Program-made: the position numbers and the translations under genes | The notes under the pieces: model-generated | What the model saw: only the letters and a program-made list of their open reading frames with translations | Databases searched by the model: none | Told to the model about the DNA's origin: nothing | In this document: piece after piece, positions 23,542 through 32,722 of the stretch | Position numbering within the stretch: the first letter of the stretch is position 1 | Layout of the letters: each line of letters begins with the position of its first letter | Source: an uncultured Bacilli bacterium | GTDB taxonomy: Bacteria > Bacillota_I > Bacilli_A > RF39 > UBA660 | Assembly: GCA_934182615.1 (NCBI GenBank) | Contig: CAKPRO010000010.1 | Span: forward strand, 3,023 to 67,022 | Direction: 5' to 3' | DNA length: 64,000 nt

Positions 23542-24792
23542 TTATATTAATTCTATTTTAGCACCTACTTGTGATAATTTATCACATATATCATCATAAC
23601 CTCTTAAAATATATTTTATATTATCTATTTGAGTTGTACCATCTGCTATTAAACCACATATTAGCATTGAAGCTCCACCTCTTAAATCAGTTGCTGTTAC
23701 ATTCTTGCCATGTAAAGGGGTAACTCCTTTAATCTTAGCACACTTATTGTTTTTTACTATAATGTTTGCACCCATTCTATTTGTATCGTAAATATTTTGA
23801 AATCTATTTTCGTATATAGTTTCTTCAACTATGCTTGTACCACTACATTGTGTAAGAAATGGAATTAGTGGTTGTTGTAAATCGGTTGGAAAACCGGGAT
23901 AGGGTTGAGTTTTAATATTTACTGATTTGTATTTTGGACTAGCGTTAATTAATATCTCATCTTCTTCTATTGTCATATTTACTCCAGCTTCAATTAATTT
24001 AGAAGTTAAAGATTCTATATGGGATGGTATTATTTTCTTTATTCTTAGGTTATCTCCTAATAAGGCACCAATTATGACATATGTTCCAGCCTCTATGCGA
24101 TCGGGAATAACTTCATGAAAGGCTTTGTGAAGATATTTTACACCAATTATTGTAATAGTATCTGTTCCAGCACCTTTAATGTTTGCACCCATATTATTTA
24201 AAAATGTTGCTACATTTACTATTTCTGGTTCTTTTGCTGCATTTTCTATTATGGTTTTACCAGTTGCTTTTGTGGCTACTAACATAGCATTAATTGTTGC
24301 TCCTACGCTAGGCATATCTAAATATATTTTGTTTCCTTTTAATTCCTCTGCTACTATTTTATATCTATTATCTTCTTCTATTACGGTAGCGCCAAGTGCT
24401 TTATATGCTTTTAATGTTTGATCAATTGGTCTTTCTCCTATTGAACAACCTCCAGGGAAATACATTTCTACTTGTTTATATTTTCCCAATAACGATGACA
24501 TAAAATAATATGATGCTCTAAGTTTTTGAGACATTTCTTCTGGTATTTCTTTATTTACTATCTTACTTGAATCAATTACTACTGTACCATTAGTTCTTTG
24601 AATATCGGCATTTAAATAAAGTAATATTTCTTCTAGTGAATCTACATCTGATATATTGGGAACGTTATTTATTTCTACTGTTTCATCACATAGTATTGCA
24701 GCGGGTATTAGGGCTACAACGCTATTCTTTGATCCTGATATTTCTATTGTACCAGAAAGTTTATATCCACCTTCTATTTTTATTTTTGACAT
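23542..24792 (-). CDS. murA: UDP-N-acetylglucosamine 1-carboxyvinyltransferase MurA
   Basis: A 416-residue enzyme for the first committed step of peptidoglycan synthesis (enolpyruvyl transfer to UDP-GlcNAc). Visible features are Lys22 in ISGSKNSV, Cys116 in PGGCSIGERPIDQ (the fosfomycin target), and FPTDLQQPL and RGGASMLI near the C-terminus. Full length. The start follows AAAGGAG. Many Firmicutes carry two murA genes; the window shows one, so which paralogue this is cannot be told. Confidence 0.96.
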   Translation of the reverse strand: MSKIKIEGGYKLSGTIEISGSKNSVVALIPAAILCDETVEINNVPNISDVDSLEEILLYLNADIQRTNGTVVIDSSKIVNKEIPEEMSQKLRASYYFMSSLLGKYKQVEMYFPGGCSIGERPIDQTLKAYKALGATVIEEDNRYKIVAEELKGNKIYLDMPSVGATINAMLVATKATGKTIIENAAKEPEIVNVATFLNNMGANIKGAGTDTITIIGVKYLHKAFHEVIPDRIEAGTYVIIGALLGDNLRIKKIIPSHIESLTSKLIEAGVNMTIEEDEILINASPKYKSVNIKTQPYPGFPTDLQQPLIPFLTQCSGTSIVEETIYENRFQNIYDTNRMGANIIVKNNKCAKIKGVTPLHGKNVTATDLRGGASMLICGLIADGTTQIDNIKYILRGYDDICDKLSQVGAKIELI

Positions 24793-24886
24793 AATTACTC
24801 CTTTCTTAGTTCTTTACTTTATTTTATTCTTTAAAAGAGTATTAGTCAATAATATTTATTTTTTTTTAGTTTATTTTACATAGTTA

Positions 24887-25420
24887 TTATTTTAATATGT
24901 ATATAATTCCTAATGAAAAGAGTATTGAACCTCCTACTAAAGTTGAAATTTTACCATACTTTTGATTTAATTTGTTACCAATATTTAAACCTAAAAAAGT
25001 AAAAGATAAACTGGTTATAGCAAATGTTAATGCTGAGAATATATATTTATTGGTTATAATTGATAATCCTATTCCGGTTGTTAAACTATCTATACTTACG
25101 GATAAACCAAATAAAAAATATCCTGGTATGGTTAATAAAAACTTTTTTTCTGTTTCTTTAAAACTTGATATTATCATTTCTAAAGCTATTAATACTAATA
25201 TTACTCCTACTAGAATATTAGTGTTTATTATTATCTTGTTTGTTATTGTAGTTCCTATTAATACTCCTATTAATGGCATTATAAAATGATATATACCTAC
25301 AATCAAGGATAAAAGGACTTTATCTCTTTTATTTATTCCCTGTGTTCCATAGATTAATGCTAAAGAAAAAGCATCCATTGATAGACTTACTGCTATTAAA
25401 AATATTGTTAATATCTTCAA
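24887..25420 (-). CDS. MntP/YtaF-family small-ion exporter (DUF204)
   Basis: A 177-residue protein with six hydrophobic segments and two repeats of the DUF204 motif: LSLSMDAFSLALIYG near the N-terminus and LSVSIDSLTTGIGLS in the second half. Family members include the manganese exporter MntP and the sporulation membrane protein YtaF; sequence alone does not separate them here. I place the start at TTG 25420, 7 bases after AGGTG; the in-frame GTG upstream is inside that Shine-Dalgarno. It directly follows spoIIR. Confidence 0.8.
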   Translation of the reverse strand: MKILTIFLIAVSLSMDAFSLALIYGTQGINKRDKVLLSLIVGIYHFIMPLIGVLIGTTITNKIIINTNILVGVILVLIALEMIISSFKETEKKFLLTIPGYFLFGLSVSIDSLTTGIGLSIITNKYIFSALTFAITSLSFTFLGLNIGNKLNQKYGKISTLVGGSILFSLGIIYILK

Positions 25421-25453
25421 TTTTATCACCTATCTAAATATATGCTTTGCTCT

Positions 25454-25975
25454 TTAAAATATTTTATTTAGTTGTTCTACTATCCATGATTTGTATTCTA
25501 TATCACTTTTGTTTTCTAAGTCTATTAAGCACAAGTTAGGAAACAAAACACACCACCAATTGTCTCCCTTACCTTCACCAATTGTTATAACTAAAGATTC
25601 ATAATAGCCTTCTTCATATTTTACTTTACGATATTTTTTTTGTGGGAAATAGTTATATCCAAAATTTACGTCATATGACATTGCATAATTATTTTCTTTA
25701 AAAATATGATCTATACTACTATTTATATTTTCTAAGTTATCATTTATTCTGTTTCTTGCATCGTCAATATTATTTGTATTTTCTAAAAGGACATATGTGT
25801 TTTTTTCTAGATAATTTTTTACTTTATTCTTCATATTTTGATCTTGTGAAGAGTTGCTGTTAGGAATTACTCTTAATCTTATTGCACTATCTGGAATTAC
25901 TACTTCGTCTTCTTTTATTTGCGTGTATATTAAAATAGCTGTTATTAATGTTAATATTATTATTACTTTTTTCAT
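25454..25975 (-). CDS. spoIIR: stage II sporulation protein R (SpoIIR)
   Basis: A 173-residue exported protein: signal helix (about 2-17), then IRLRVIPNSNSSQDQNMKNK (the SpoIIR IRLRVIANSD...DQ..K pattern) and the hallmark GEGKGDNWWCVLFPNLC. SpoIIR is made in the forespore and triggers SpoIIGA to activate sigma-E. The start is at 25975; a GTG four codons earlier is part of the Shine-Dalgarno GGGTG. That Shine-Dalgarno is embedded in a hairpin with a T-run directly before the ATG, an odd leader. Presence of the gene suggests a sporulation programme or a remnant. Confidence 0.93.
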   Translation of the reverse strand: MKKVIIILTLITAILIYTQIKEDEVVIPDSAIRLRVIPNSNSSQDQNMKNKVKNYLEKNTYVLLENTNNIDDARNRINDNLENINSSIDHIFKENNYAMSYDVNFGYNYFPQKKYRKVKYEEGYYESLVITIGEGKGDNWWCVLFPNLCLIDLENKSDIEYKSWIVEQLNKIF

Positions 25976-26015
25976 AAAAAATATCACCCTTTCTTTTTAA
26001 TTATGAGTGATATTT
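25976..26015 (-). terminator. noc terminator that also holds the spoIIR ribosome-binding site
   Basis: On the minus strand AAATATCAC (26015-26007) and GTGATATTT (25987-25979) form a perfect stem followed by Ts and then the spoIIR ATG. The 3' arm contains part of the GGGTGAT Shine-Dalgarno. Folding would both end noc transcription and hide the spoIIR start. Confidence 0.6.
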
Positions 26016-26028
26016 AAAATTTTTATTC

Positions 26029-27105
26029 TTATTTTTCTAATTTTATGATTATTTGATAATCATTAGGCGTATCTACTTCTTCTATTGTAGCATTATAACC
26101 TGCTTGTTGTATATTTTTAATGGCATTTTGAGCCAATTTTATAGCGGTTGCATATTTTAATTTTGACATTTTAGCACTCGAATCATTACTTGAAATTGTT
26201 GTATTTATTGTTTTTGATTCACTAATTGGTTCTGGCGTTGGCATAACTTTATTCCTTTCTGGACTTAAATCTGTATTTGCAGGAGATACTATATCATTGT
26301 TTAAATTACTGATATTTACAAAATCTACATTTTCTGTTTGTGTGTATACATTAGGGTTCTCATTTTGTTCTTCTACTAGTGGTTCTGGTTCTTTAGATAT
26401 ATTAGTATTTTCATATAGTGGATTTACTGTTTTATCTATTGACATTGTTAAATCTATATTATGATCTGTATTATCTGGTAATGTTGGAGTCTCTTTTGAT
26501 ATGCCAAGTAATTTCTTTATGTATTCATCTGTATCTCTAACATTTATTCTTTCACTTATTATTTTATTTAACACTTGTTTTTGTAAATCTTCATCCTTTA
26601 TTTGCAATAGACATCTAGCATGTCTTTCAGATATTAAATTATTCATAAGTGCAACTTGTACTTCATTGGTTAACGATAATAGTCTCATCTTATTAGCAAT
26701 TGTCGATTGACTTTTTCCCATTCTTTTAGCTAATTCTTCTTGAGTAAAGTTACCCATGTCTAATATTTTTTTGTATGATTTTGCTTCTTCTATTGCGGAT
26801 AAATCTTTTCTTTGAATATTTTCTATTAAAGCTAATTCAGCGCTTGTTTGATCATCCATTGAACCAATAATCGCTGGAACTTCTGTTAATCCAGCAATGG
26901 TCGAAGCTTTATATCTTCTTTCTCCTGCTATTATTTCATATTTGCTTCCTAAATCTCTCAATATTAAAGGTTGAATTATTCCATGCTCCTTTATAGAGTT
27001 TGCTAATTCGTTTAATGCCTCTTCATCAAAAGTTAATCTAGGTTGAAATCTATTTGGTATTATGTCAGAAAGTTTTACCATTACTACTTCTTTATTCATT
27101 CTCAT
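26029..27105 (-). CDS. noc: Noc-type ParB-family nucleoid occlusion protein
   Basis: A 358-residue ParB paralogue: CTP-binding ParB N-domain (IPNRFQPRLTF, IAGERRYKAS, ALIENIQRKDL), a helix-turn-helix (TQEELAKRMGKSQSTIANK), SERHARCLL, and a C-terminal dimerisation segment (KYATAIKLAQNAIKNIQQAG). Position beside rsmG and the IPNRFQPR and SERHAR residues match Noc rather than Spo0J, which lies across the origin. It lacks the N-terminal amphipathic membrane helix of Bacillus Noc and instead has a disordered linker of about 110 residues (roughly 205-315) before the dimerisation part. Confidence 0.88.
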   Translation of the reverse strand: MRMNKEVVMVKLSDIIPNRFQPRLTFDEEALNELANSIKEHGIIQPLILRDLGSKYEIIAGERRYKASTIAGLTEVPAIIGSMDDQTSAELALIENIQRKDLSAIEEAKSYKKILDMGNFTQEELAKRMGKSQSTIANKMRLLSLTNEVQVALMNNLISERHARCLLQIKDEDLQKQVLNKIISERINVRDTDEYIKKLLGISKETPTLPDNTDHNIDLTMSIDKTVNPLYENTNISKEPEPLVEEQNENPNVYTQTENVDFVNISNLNNDIVSPANTDLSPERNKVMPTPEPISESKTINTTISSNDSSAKMSKLKYATAIKLAQNAIKNIQQAGYNATIEEVDTPNDYQIIIKLEK

Positions 27106-27234
27106 AGTTATACACCCTCTTTTAATTTCTTCTTTCCTACTTTAATATAATGATACTATAATTTTGTAAAATTTACAAGTTATTTTTATTAATTTTTTGT
27201 TTATTATTATAGAAAAAGAAGACTATTGCGTCTC

Positions 27235-27936
27235 CTACAATTCTTTTTTTAGTATTTCATTATATCTTCTCGGATATTTTTTATCTGTTTCTTTTGTCTT
27301 TGTATATTTGATTATTGTTCGTAAACTATTCTCTATTGGTAAATTAAATATGACTCTTTTAGCTTCTGTAATACTTAGTTTATTTAAATAATTTTTTATA
27401 TTTTGTTCTTCATTTTCAACATTAGCCTTCATTGCAATAAAGTTTCCATCTACTTTTACTAGAGGTATTCCATATTCAAGTAAGTGTTTTAGTGGAGCTA
27501 CTGCACGAGCAGTTACTATATCAAATATTTCTCTATTATCTTTAGCATAATCTTCAATACGTTCATTTATCACAATAACATTATTTAATTTTAGTTTTTC
27601 CTTTACTAAATTTAGAAAATAGCATTTTTTCCCATTTGATTCTATTAATGTTAATTTACTATTTGGAAAGCATATTGCTAATACTAGACCTGGAAAGCCA
27701 GCACCTGAACCTAAATCACATATGTTTTGACCATGTATATCTATTATTTTATTTATTGTTAAACTATCATAAAAATGTTTTAAATATACTTCTTGATAAT
27801 CAATTATTCTAGTTAAGTTATATTTTTCATTTTCTTCTTTTAAGATAATATAGTATTCTTCTAATAATGCTAATTGTTGCTCTGTTAGTTCTATATTTAT
27901 TTTTTTTAACTCTTTGATAAATTCTTCTTTATTCAT
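27235..27936 (-). CDS. rsmG: 16S rRNA m7G527 methyltransferase RsmG (GidB)
   Basis: A 233-residue SAM-dependent methyltransferase. The SAM loop ICDLGSGAGFPGLVLAI, the acidic strand end LTLIESNGKKCYFL, and IVTARAVAPLKHLLEY are all typical of RsmG. It methylates G527 of 16S rRNA. The start overlaps the end of mnmG by 8 bases, so it is co-transcribed with mnmE-mnmG as in most Firmicutes. The C-terminal KKYPRRYNEILK is the conserved end. Confidence 0.96.
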   Translation of the reverse strand: MNKEEFIKELKKINIELTEQQLALLEEYYIILKEENEKYNLTRIIDYQEVYLKHFYDSLTINKIIDIHGQNICDLGSGAGFPGLVLAICFPNSKLTLIESNGKKCYFLNLVKEKLKLNNVIVINERIEDYAKDNREIFDIVTARAVAPLKHLLEYGIPLVKVDGNFIAMKANVENEEQNIKNYLNKLSITEAKRVIFNLPIENSLRTIIKYTKTKETDKKYPRRYNEILKKEL

Positions 27937-29767
27937 TATATTGTTTCCTTAAATATACTAATAGTATTGATATATCAGCAGGGTTTACACCACTTATTCT
28001 TATGGCTTGAGCAATGTTTAATGGACGAACTTCTTTTAATTTTTGTCTTGCTTCACTGGCTAAGTTTGGTATTTTATCATAATCTATGTTTTCTGGAATT
28101 TGTTTTTCTTCATTCTTTAACATTTTTTCGGCTTCTCTTTCAATTTTTTTAATATAACCTTCATACTTAATTTGTATTTCTACTTCTTCAACAACATCCT
28201 GTGGATAATTTAAATTTAAATTATATGTTTTTATTATATCTTGCAAGTTAGCAGTAGGATTTTTTAAATAATCATATACTGACATTCCAACTCTTCTTTT
28301 TTCATTGTCTACAATAATTTTAGTTTCTTTTAATTTGACTTTTAATTCTTCAATATTATTTTTCTTCTCAATAAATTTTTGATATTTTTCTCCTGTTATT
28401 AATCCTACTTGATGGCCGTATTCTCTTAATCTTAAATCCGAGTTATCATGCCTTAATAATAGACGATATTCGGCCCTTGATGTTAGCATACGATATGGTT
28501 CTCTTGTTCCTTTAGTTACTAAGTCATCTATTAAAACACCTATGTAAGCTTCATTTCTCTTTAGTATTAGAGGTTCTTTATTTTCTAATTTTAAGCCAGC
28601 ATTTATTCCCGCTATTAATCCTTGACAAGCAGCTTCTTCATATCCGCTAGTACCATTTATTTGACCGGCGGTAAATAAATTATTTAATACTTTTGTTTCT
28701 AGATTTGGTTTTACTTGGGTTGGATATATAGCATCATATTCAATAGCATATGCATATCTTAATATTTTAGCATTTTCTAATCCTGGTAATGAATGAACCA
28801 TTTTTTCTTGAATTTCTTTTGGCATACTTGTAGAAAAACCTTGAACGTATATATCGTCATAATAAAGACTTTCGGGTTCTAAAAATAACTGATGTTTTTC
28901 TTTGTCACTAAATCTTACCATTTTATCTTCAATTGATGGGCAATATCTTGGACCGACGCCAGTTATATCATTTAATCCACCATACATACTCGATTTGTTT
29001 AAATTATCATGAATTATTTTTTTTGTTTCCTCAGTTGTATATATTAAATAACATGGTTCTTGATTATTGATATCATATACTGGCTTATTAGTATGAGAAA
29101 ATGTATAGTATGTTTTGTCGCCATCTTCTCTTTTTGTCTTAGTGAAATCAATTGTACTTCGATCAATTCTTGGTGGAGTACCTGTTTTTAATCTTAGTAT
29201 TTTGAAGCCATATTTCTTTAGGTTATCTGATAAATGCATTGATGGTTTTTCATTATGTGGGCCGCTTCTAGTTCTGGTATTTCCTATTAAAATGTCTGAT
29301 TTTAGATAAGTACCAGTTGTTAATATTACAATATTTGAAGTTATATTAGTTCCATCTTCTAATACAACACCATAAACAGTATTATCTTTTACTATTAAGT
29401 CTTCAACCATTGCTTCTTTTATTGTTAGATTAGGTTCTTCTCTTAATAGTTTTAACATTTCTTTTGGATATGTTATTTTGTCAGCTTGTGCACGAAGTGA
29501 TTTTACTGCTGGCCCTTTAGCGTAGTTTAACATCTTCATTTGGATTAATGTTTTGTCTGCTACTTCACCCATTACGCCACCTAAAGCATCTATTTCTCTT
29601 ACTATTATTCCTTTTGCTGAACCTCCTATTGAAGGGTTACATGGCATTGTTGCTATATTATTTATTCTGCCTGATATTAATAATGTTTTATGTCCTTTTC
29701 TAGCAGAAGCCATAGCGGCTTCACAACCAGCATGGCCTCCTCCTACGACAATTATTTCATAGTCCAT
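27929..29767 (-). CDS. mnmG: tRNA uridine-34 5-carboxymethylaminomethyl enzyme MnmG (GidA)
   Basis: A 612-residue FAD protein: GGGHAGCEAAMASARKG near the N-terminus binds FAD, MPCNPSIGGSAKG is the family signature, and TSRAEYRLLLRHDN and GYIKKIEREAEKM follow. With MnmE it installs the cmnm5 group at U34 of tRNAs. I choose ATG 29767 (MDYEIIVV), 6 bases after AGGTG; an upstream TTG reading would overlap mnmE and is unlikely. It lies 8 bases after the mnmE stop. Confidence 0.97.
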   Translation of the reverse strand: MDYEIIVVGGGHAGCEAAMASARKGHKTLLISGRINNIATMPCNPSIGGSAKGIIVREIDALGGVMGEVADKTLIQMKMLNYAKGPAVKSLRAQADKITYPKEMLKLLREEPNLTIKEAMVEDLIVKDNTVYGVVLEDGTNITSNIVILTTGTYLKSDILIGNTRTRSGPHNEKPSMHLSDNLKKYGFKILRLKTGTPPRIDRSTIDFTKTKREDGDKTYYTFSHTNKPVYDINNQEPCYLIYTTEETKKIIHDNLNKSSMYGGLNDITGVGPRYCPSIEDKMVRFSDKEKHQLFLEPESLYYDDIYVQGFSTSMPKEIQEKMVHSLPGLENAKILRYAYAIEYDAIYPTQVKPNLETKVLNNLFTAGQINGTSGYEEAACQGLIAGINAGLKLENKEPLILKRNEAYIGVLIDDLVTKGTREPYRMLTSRAEYRLLLRHDNSDLRLREYGHQVGLITGEKYQKFIEKKNNIEELKVKLKETKIIVDNEKRRVGMSVYDYLKNPTANLQDIIKTYNLNLNYPQDVVEEVEIQIKYEGYIKKIEREAEKMLKNEEKQIPENIDYDKIPNLASEARQKLKEVRPLNIAQAIRISGVNPADISILLVYLRKQYNE

Positions 29768-29775
29768 ATTTACAC

Positions 29776-31122
29776 CTACTTTCCTAAACAAAATCTACTA
29801 AATAATTCATCAAGTAATTCATCGGTATATGTTTCACCAATTACTTCTCCTAAATTATTCCATGATTCTTTTAAACTTAACTCTACTATATCTATTGGAT
29901 TATTATTATTTATTTCTTCAATTGCATCATTTATATTATTTAAAGATTTTTTTAATAAGGCTATGCTTCTGGCATTAGATAAATATGTCATATCATTAGT
30001 AGATATCTCACCTATATTAAATAATCTTTTTATTCCTTCTTTTATCTTATCAATACCAATATTTTCTTTTACTGATATTTCTATATAATTATCTAATAAT
30101 GTTTTGTCTAATTTTGTTTCTAAGTCTATTTTATTTACTACTATTATTCTCTTTTTATTTTTTGTTTTATCTAGTAATTCTTTCTCTTCTTCGGTTATTT
30201 CTTCATTATTATTTAAAATGTAAATTACTAAATCTGAGGTGTCAATTATTTTTAAACTTTTTTCAACACCTATTTTTTCTACAGTATCTTCTGTTCTTCT
30301 GATTCCTGCTGTATCAATTATATTTAGTGGTATTCCACCTACTATTAAAGAACCTTCTACTATGTCTCTTGTAGTACCGGGAATGTCAGTAACTATTGCT
30401 TTTTCTTCTTCTAATAGTGAATTTAAGAGACTACTTTTTCCTACATTTGGTCTTCCTATAATACCTACTTTTATTCCTTCTTTGATTACTTTACTGTCTT
30501 CTGATTTTTTTATGATTTCTTCTAATTTTTCTTTGAATTCTTTTATATCGGGTAATATACTTTCATTTGTTAATACTTCTATATCTTCATATTCAGGATA
30601 ATCTATATTTACTTCTATATTACTAATTATTTTTACTAATTCACTTCTTAAGTCTCTAATTAGGTTTGATGTTTCGCCAGTTAAAGTATTCATGGATATT
30701 TTTCTAGCTGATTCTGCTTTTGATGATATTAAATCCATCGTTGCCTCTGCTTCAAGTAAATCTATTCTACCATTTAGAAAGGCTCTTTTAGTAAATTCAC
30801 CTGGTTCTGCTAATCTTGCTCCATTTTCTAACAATACTTCCAGCACCTTATTAGTAGTGGCTATACCTCCATGACAATTTATTTCTACTATATCTTCACG
30901 AGTAAATGTTTTAGGGGCTTTCATAACACTAACTAGTACTTCGTCTATTTTTTCGTTTTTATCTTTAATAAAGCCATAATGTATAGTATGTGAATCTACT
31001 TTTGTTAAATCTTTTGTAAATACTTTACTTGCTATAGTTAAGGCATCATTACCGCTTAATCTTATTATTGAAATTGCTCCTACTCCGGTTGATGTTGAAA
31101 TTGCTACTATCGTATCTTCCAT
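29776..31122 (-). CDS. mnmE: tRNA modification GTPase MnmE (TrmE)
   Basis: A 448-residue GTPase: N-terminal folate-binding domain (TGVGAISIIRLSG, GEFTKRAFLNGRIDLLEAEA), G1 GRPNVGKSS, switch region GTTRDIVEG, G3 DTAGI, G4 NKID, and the C-terminal FCLGK where Cys is required for activity. It is the partner of MnmG. First gene of the mnmE-mnmG-rsmG run, preceded by AAGGAG. Standard length. Confidence 0.97.
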   Translation of the reverse strand: MEDTIVAISTSTGVGAISIIRLSGNDALTIASKVFTKDLTKVDSHTIHYGFIKDKNEKIDEVLVSVMKAPKTFTREDIVEINCHGGIATTNKVLEVLLENGARLAEPGEFTKRAFLNGRIDLLEAEATMDLISSKAESARKISMNTLTGETSNLIRDLRSELVKIISNIEVNIDYPEYEDIEVLTNESILPDIKEFKEKLEEIIKKSEDSKVIKEGIKVGIIGRPNVGKSSLLNSLLEEEKAIVTDIPGTTRDIVEGSLIVGGIPLNIIDTAGIRRTEDTVEKIGVEKSLKIIDTSDLVIYILNNNEEITEEEKELLDKTKNKKRIIVVNKIDLETKLDKTLLDNYIEISVKENIGIDKIKEGIKRLFNIGEISTNDMTYLSNARSIALLKKSLNNINDAIEEINNNNPIDIVELSLKESWNNLGEVIGETYTDELLDELFSRFCLGK

Positions 31123-31208
31123 ATAGACTCCTTCTTTCTTCCATAGTATTTTACCACAATATGAAAAAAAATAAAAGTAATTATTTACTTTGTCAATTAT
31201 TTTTACAA

Positions 31209-32057
31209 TTATTTGTATATTTCTATCTCACCATTTTTATAGGCTAATAATATATCACTAGATATTGTTGATTCTACATATCTTGATTTTTTAGGATGGA
31301 TTAAATATCTTATTTGTAATTCTATATGATCTTCATTTATTTTAGTATATATTATTGGATCATACTGATTATAGTATATCCGATAACTATTTGATACATT
31401 GTTTATTTGTTTTTTTAATTTCGCCGGTATTTTTTTTATTATTTCATTTGAATTTACTATTTTATATAATACTTTTTTGGCTTTATTTACATCAGCATCT
31501 AAAGGTATTCTAATTGTTATTTCATCCCATATATATTTAAAAGCTTTATTATAATTTTTTAAAGGATAATTAAAGATTATAGAGTTTGGTAAATGGATTA
31601 TTATTCCTGTACTTTGACCTGTTGTATCAGTGTTTGATACTTCTAATATTTCAAAGTTCATAGTGTTGATATTTACTACGTCGCCTTTATAACCATTTAT
31701 TTCTATTCTATCTTCTACTACAAATGGTTTTACTAATTTTATATATATTCCACTAAAGAAATTGAATATTAAATCTCTTATTGCTATAGTGAATGCTGCT
31801 GATACTAGACTTATCAATGTTAAAAAGTTTTTTATGTATTTTCCCCATATTACTATTATTGCTGATAGAATTATAATTCTTATTATTAGTTTGTATTTTT
31901 TAGTATAATTATATTCTTTCTTACTATCTTTGGTTCTCTTTATTATTCTTATACCTATTTTTTCTATTACTAATATTATTGCTATTATAATTATTGTTTT
32001 TAATGTCATATTTATATATATTTCCTCAATATTAAGTAGTTGACTTATTTTATTCAT
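31209..32057 (-). CDS. MscS-family mechanosensitive ion channel
   Basis: A 282-residue protein with hydrophobic segments at about 15-35, 55-75 and 78-100, then the MscS pore and beta domain: AAFTIAIRDLIFNFFSGIYI, FVVEDRIEINGYKGDVVNINTMNFEI, HLPNSIIFNYPLKNY. It opens under membrane tension to release solutes. It is inserted between jag and mnmE, where Bacillus has no such gene. Length is close to E. coli MscS (286). Confidence 0.9.
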   Translation of the reverse strand: MNKISQLLNIEEIYINMTLKTIIIIAIILVIEKIGIRIIKRTKDSKKEYNYTKKYKLIIRIIILSAIIVIWGKYIKNFLTLISLVSAAFTIAIRDLIFNFFSGIYIKLVKPFVVEDRIEINGYKGDVVNINTMNFEILEVSNTDTTGQSTGIIIHLPNSIIFNYPLKNYNKAFKYIWDEITIRIPLDADVNKAKKVLYKIVNSNEIIKKIPAKLKKQINNVSNSYRIYYNQYDPIIYTKINEDHIELQIRYLIHPKKSRYVESTISSDILLAYKNGEIEIYK

Positions 32058-32113
32058 TCACTCACTTCCCTTCAATGTTTTAATTATATGTTTATACAAA
32101 GTAAAAAAGAAGA

Positions 32114-32722
32114 TTACTCTCCTTTTAACTTAATTACTACTTTTCTATTTGGTTCTTCACCAATTGATTCAGTGTAGACATACTTATCGTCCGCTAATGC
32201 AGAATGAACAATTCTTCTTTCATAAGAATTCATACTATCCATTGTTATTTCTGTTTTTGTTTTGTATGCTTCTCTTGCTAACTTCTTTGCTAAATATTCT
32301 ATACTTCTAGCTCTTTTTTCTTTATAATTTCCTACATCAATTACTATTGATAGTGGTTCTTTTAAATTTGAATTAACCATTTGTCTAATTAGTAATTGTA
32401 AAGCAGATACGTTCTTTCCATTTTTACCAATTAATATGGCATTATTATCAGAAAAGATTGTTATTGTTATATTTTCTTCTCTTCTTCTTACTTCAAGATT
32501 TGCTTCCGCATTCATTTTATTTATTATTTCATTAATAGTATCTTTTATAAATGAAATTACTTCATTCATATTTAAAACTTCTATTTTTACTGATTTCTTT
32601 AATAAATTATTTTTTTCTTCAACTTTGTTAATTATCAAATCTTCTTTTGATATTTTTAATTCTTCTAGTGCTAATTCTTCTGCTTGCTCTTTTGTTTTTC
32701 CTTCATAATAATATTTATTCAT
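32114..32722 (-). CDS. jag: Jag/KhpB RNA-binding protein (SpoIIIJ-associated)
   Basis: A 202-residue protein: Jag_N domain (YYYEGKTKEQAEELALEEL), a KH domain with AILIGKNGKNVSALQLL, and an R3H domain ending NSYERRIVHSALADD. It binds RNA with KhpA and affects cell division in Firmicutes. It overlaps the yidC stop by one base (TAATG), the conserved rnpA-yidC-jag arrangement. The N-terminal linker is short. Confidence 0.94.
   Translation of the reverse strand: MNKYYYEGKTKEQAEELALEELKISKEDLIINKVEEKNNLLKKSVKIEVLNMNEVISFIKDTINEIINKMNAEANLEVRRREENITITIFSDNNAILIGKNGKNVSALQLLIRQMVNSNLKEPLSIVIDVGNYKEKRARSIEYLAKKLAREAYKTKTEITMDSMNSYERRIVHSALADDKYVYTESIGEEPNRKVVIKLKGE

Noticed and set aside
29690..30088. 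132-codon plus-strand open frame across the mnmE-mnmG junction
   Set aside because: Antisense to two strongly conserved genes; serine-rich composition is what the reverse of AT-rich coding gives.
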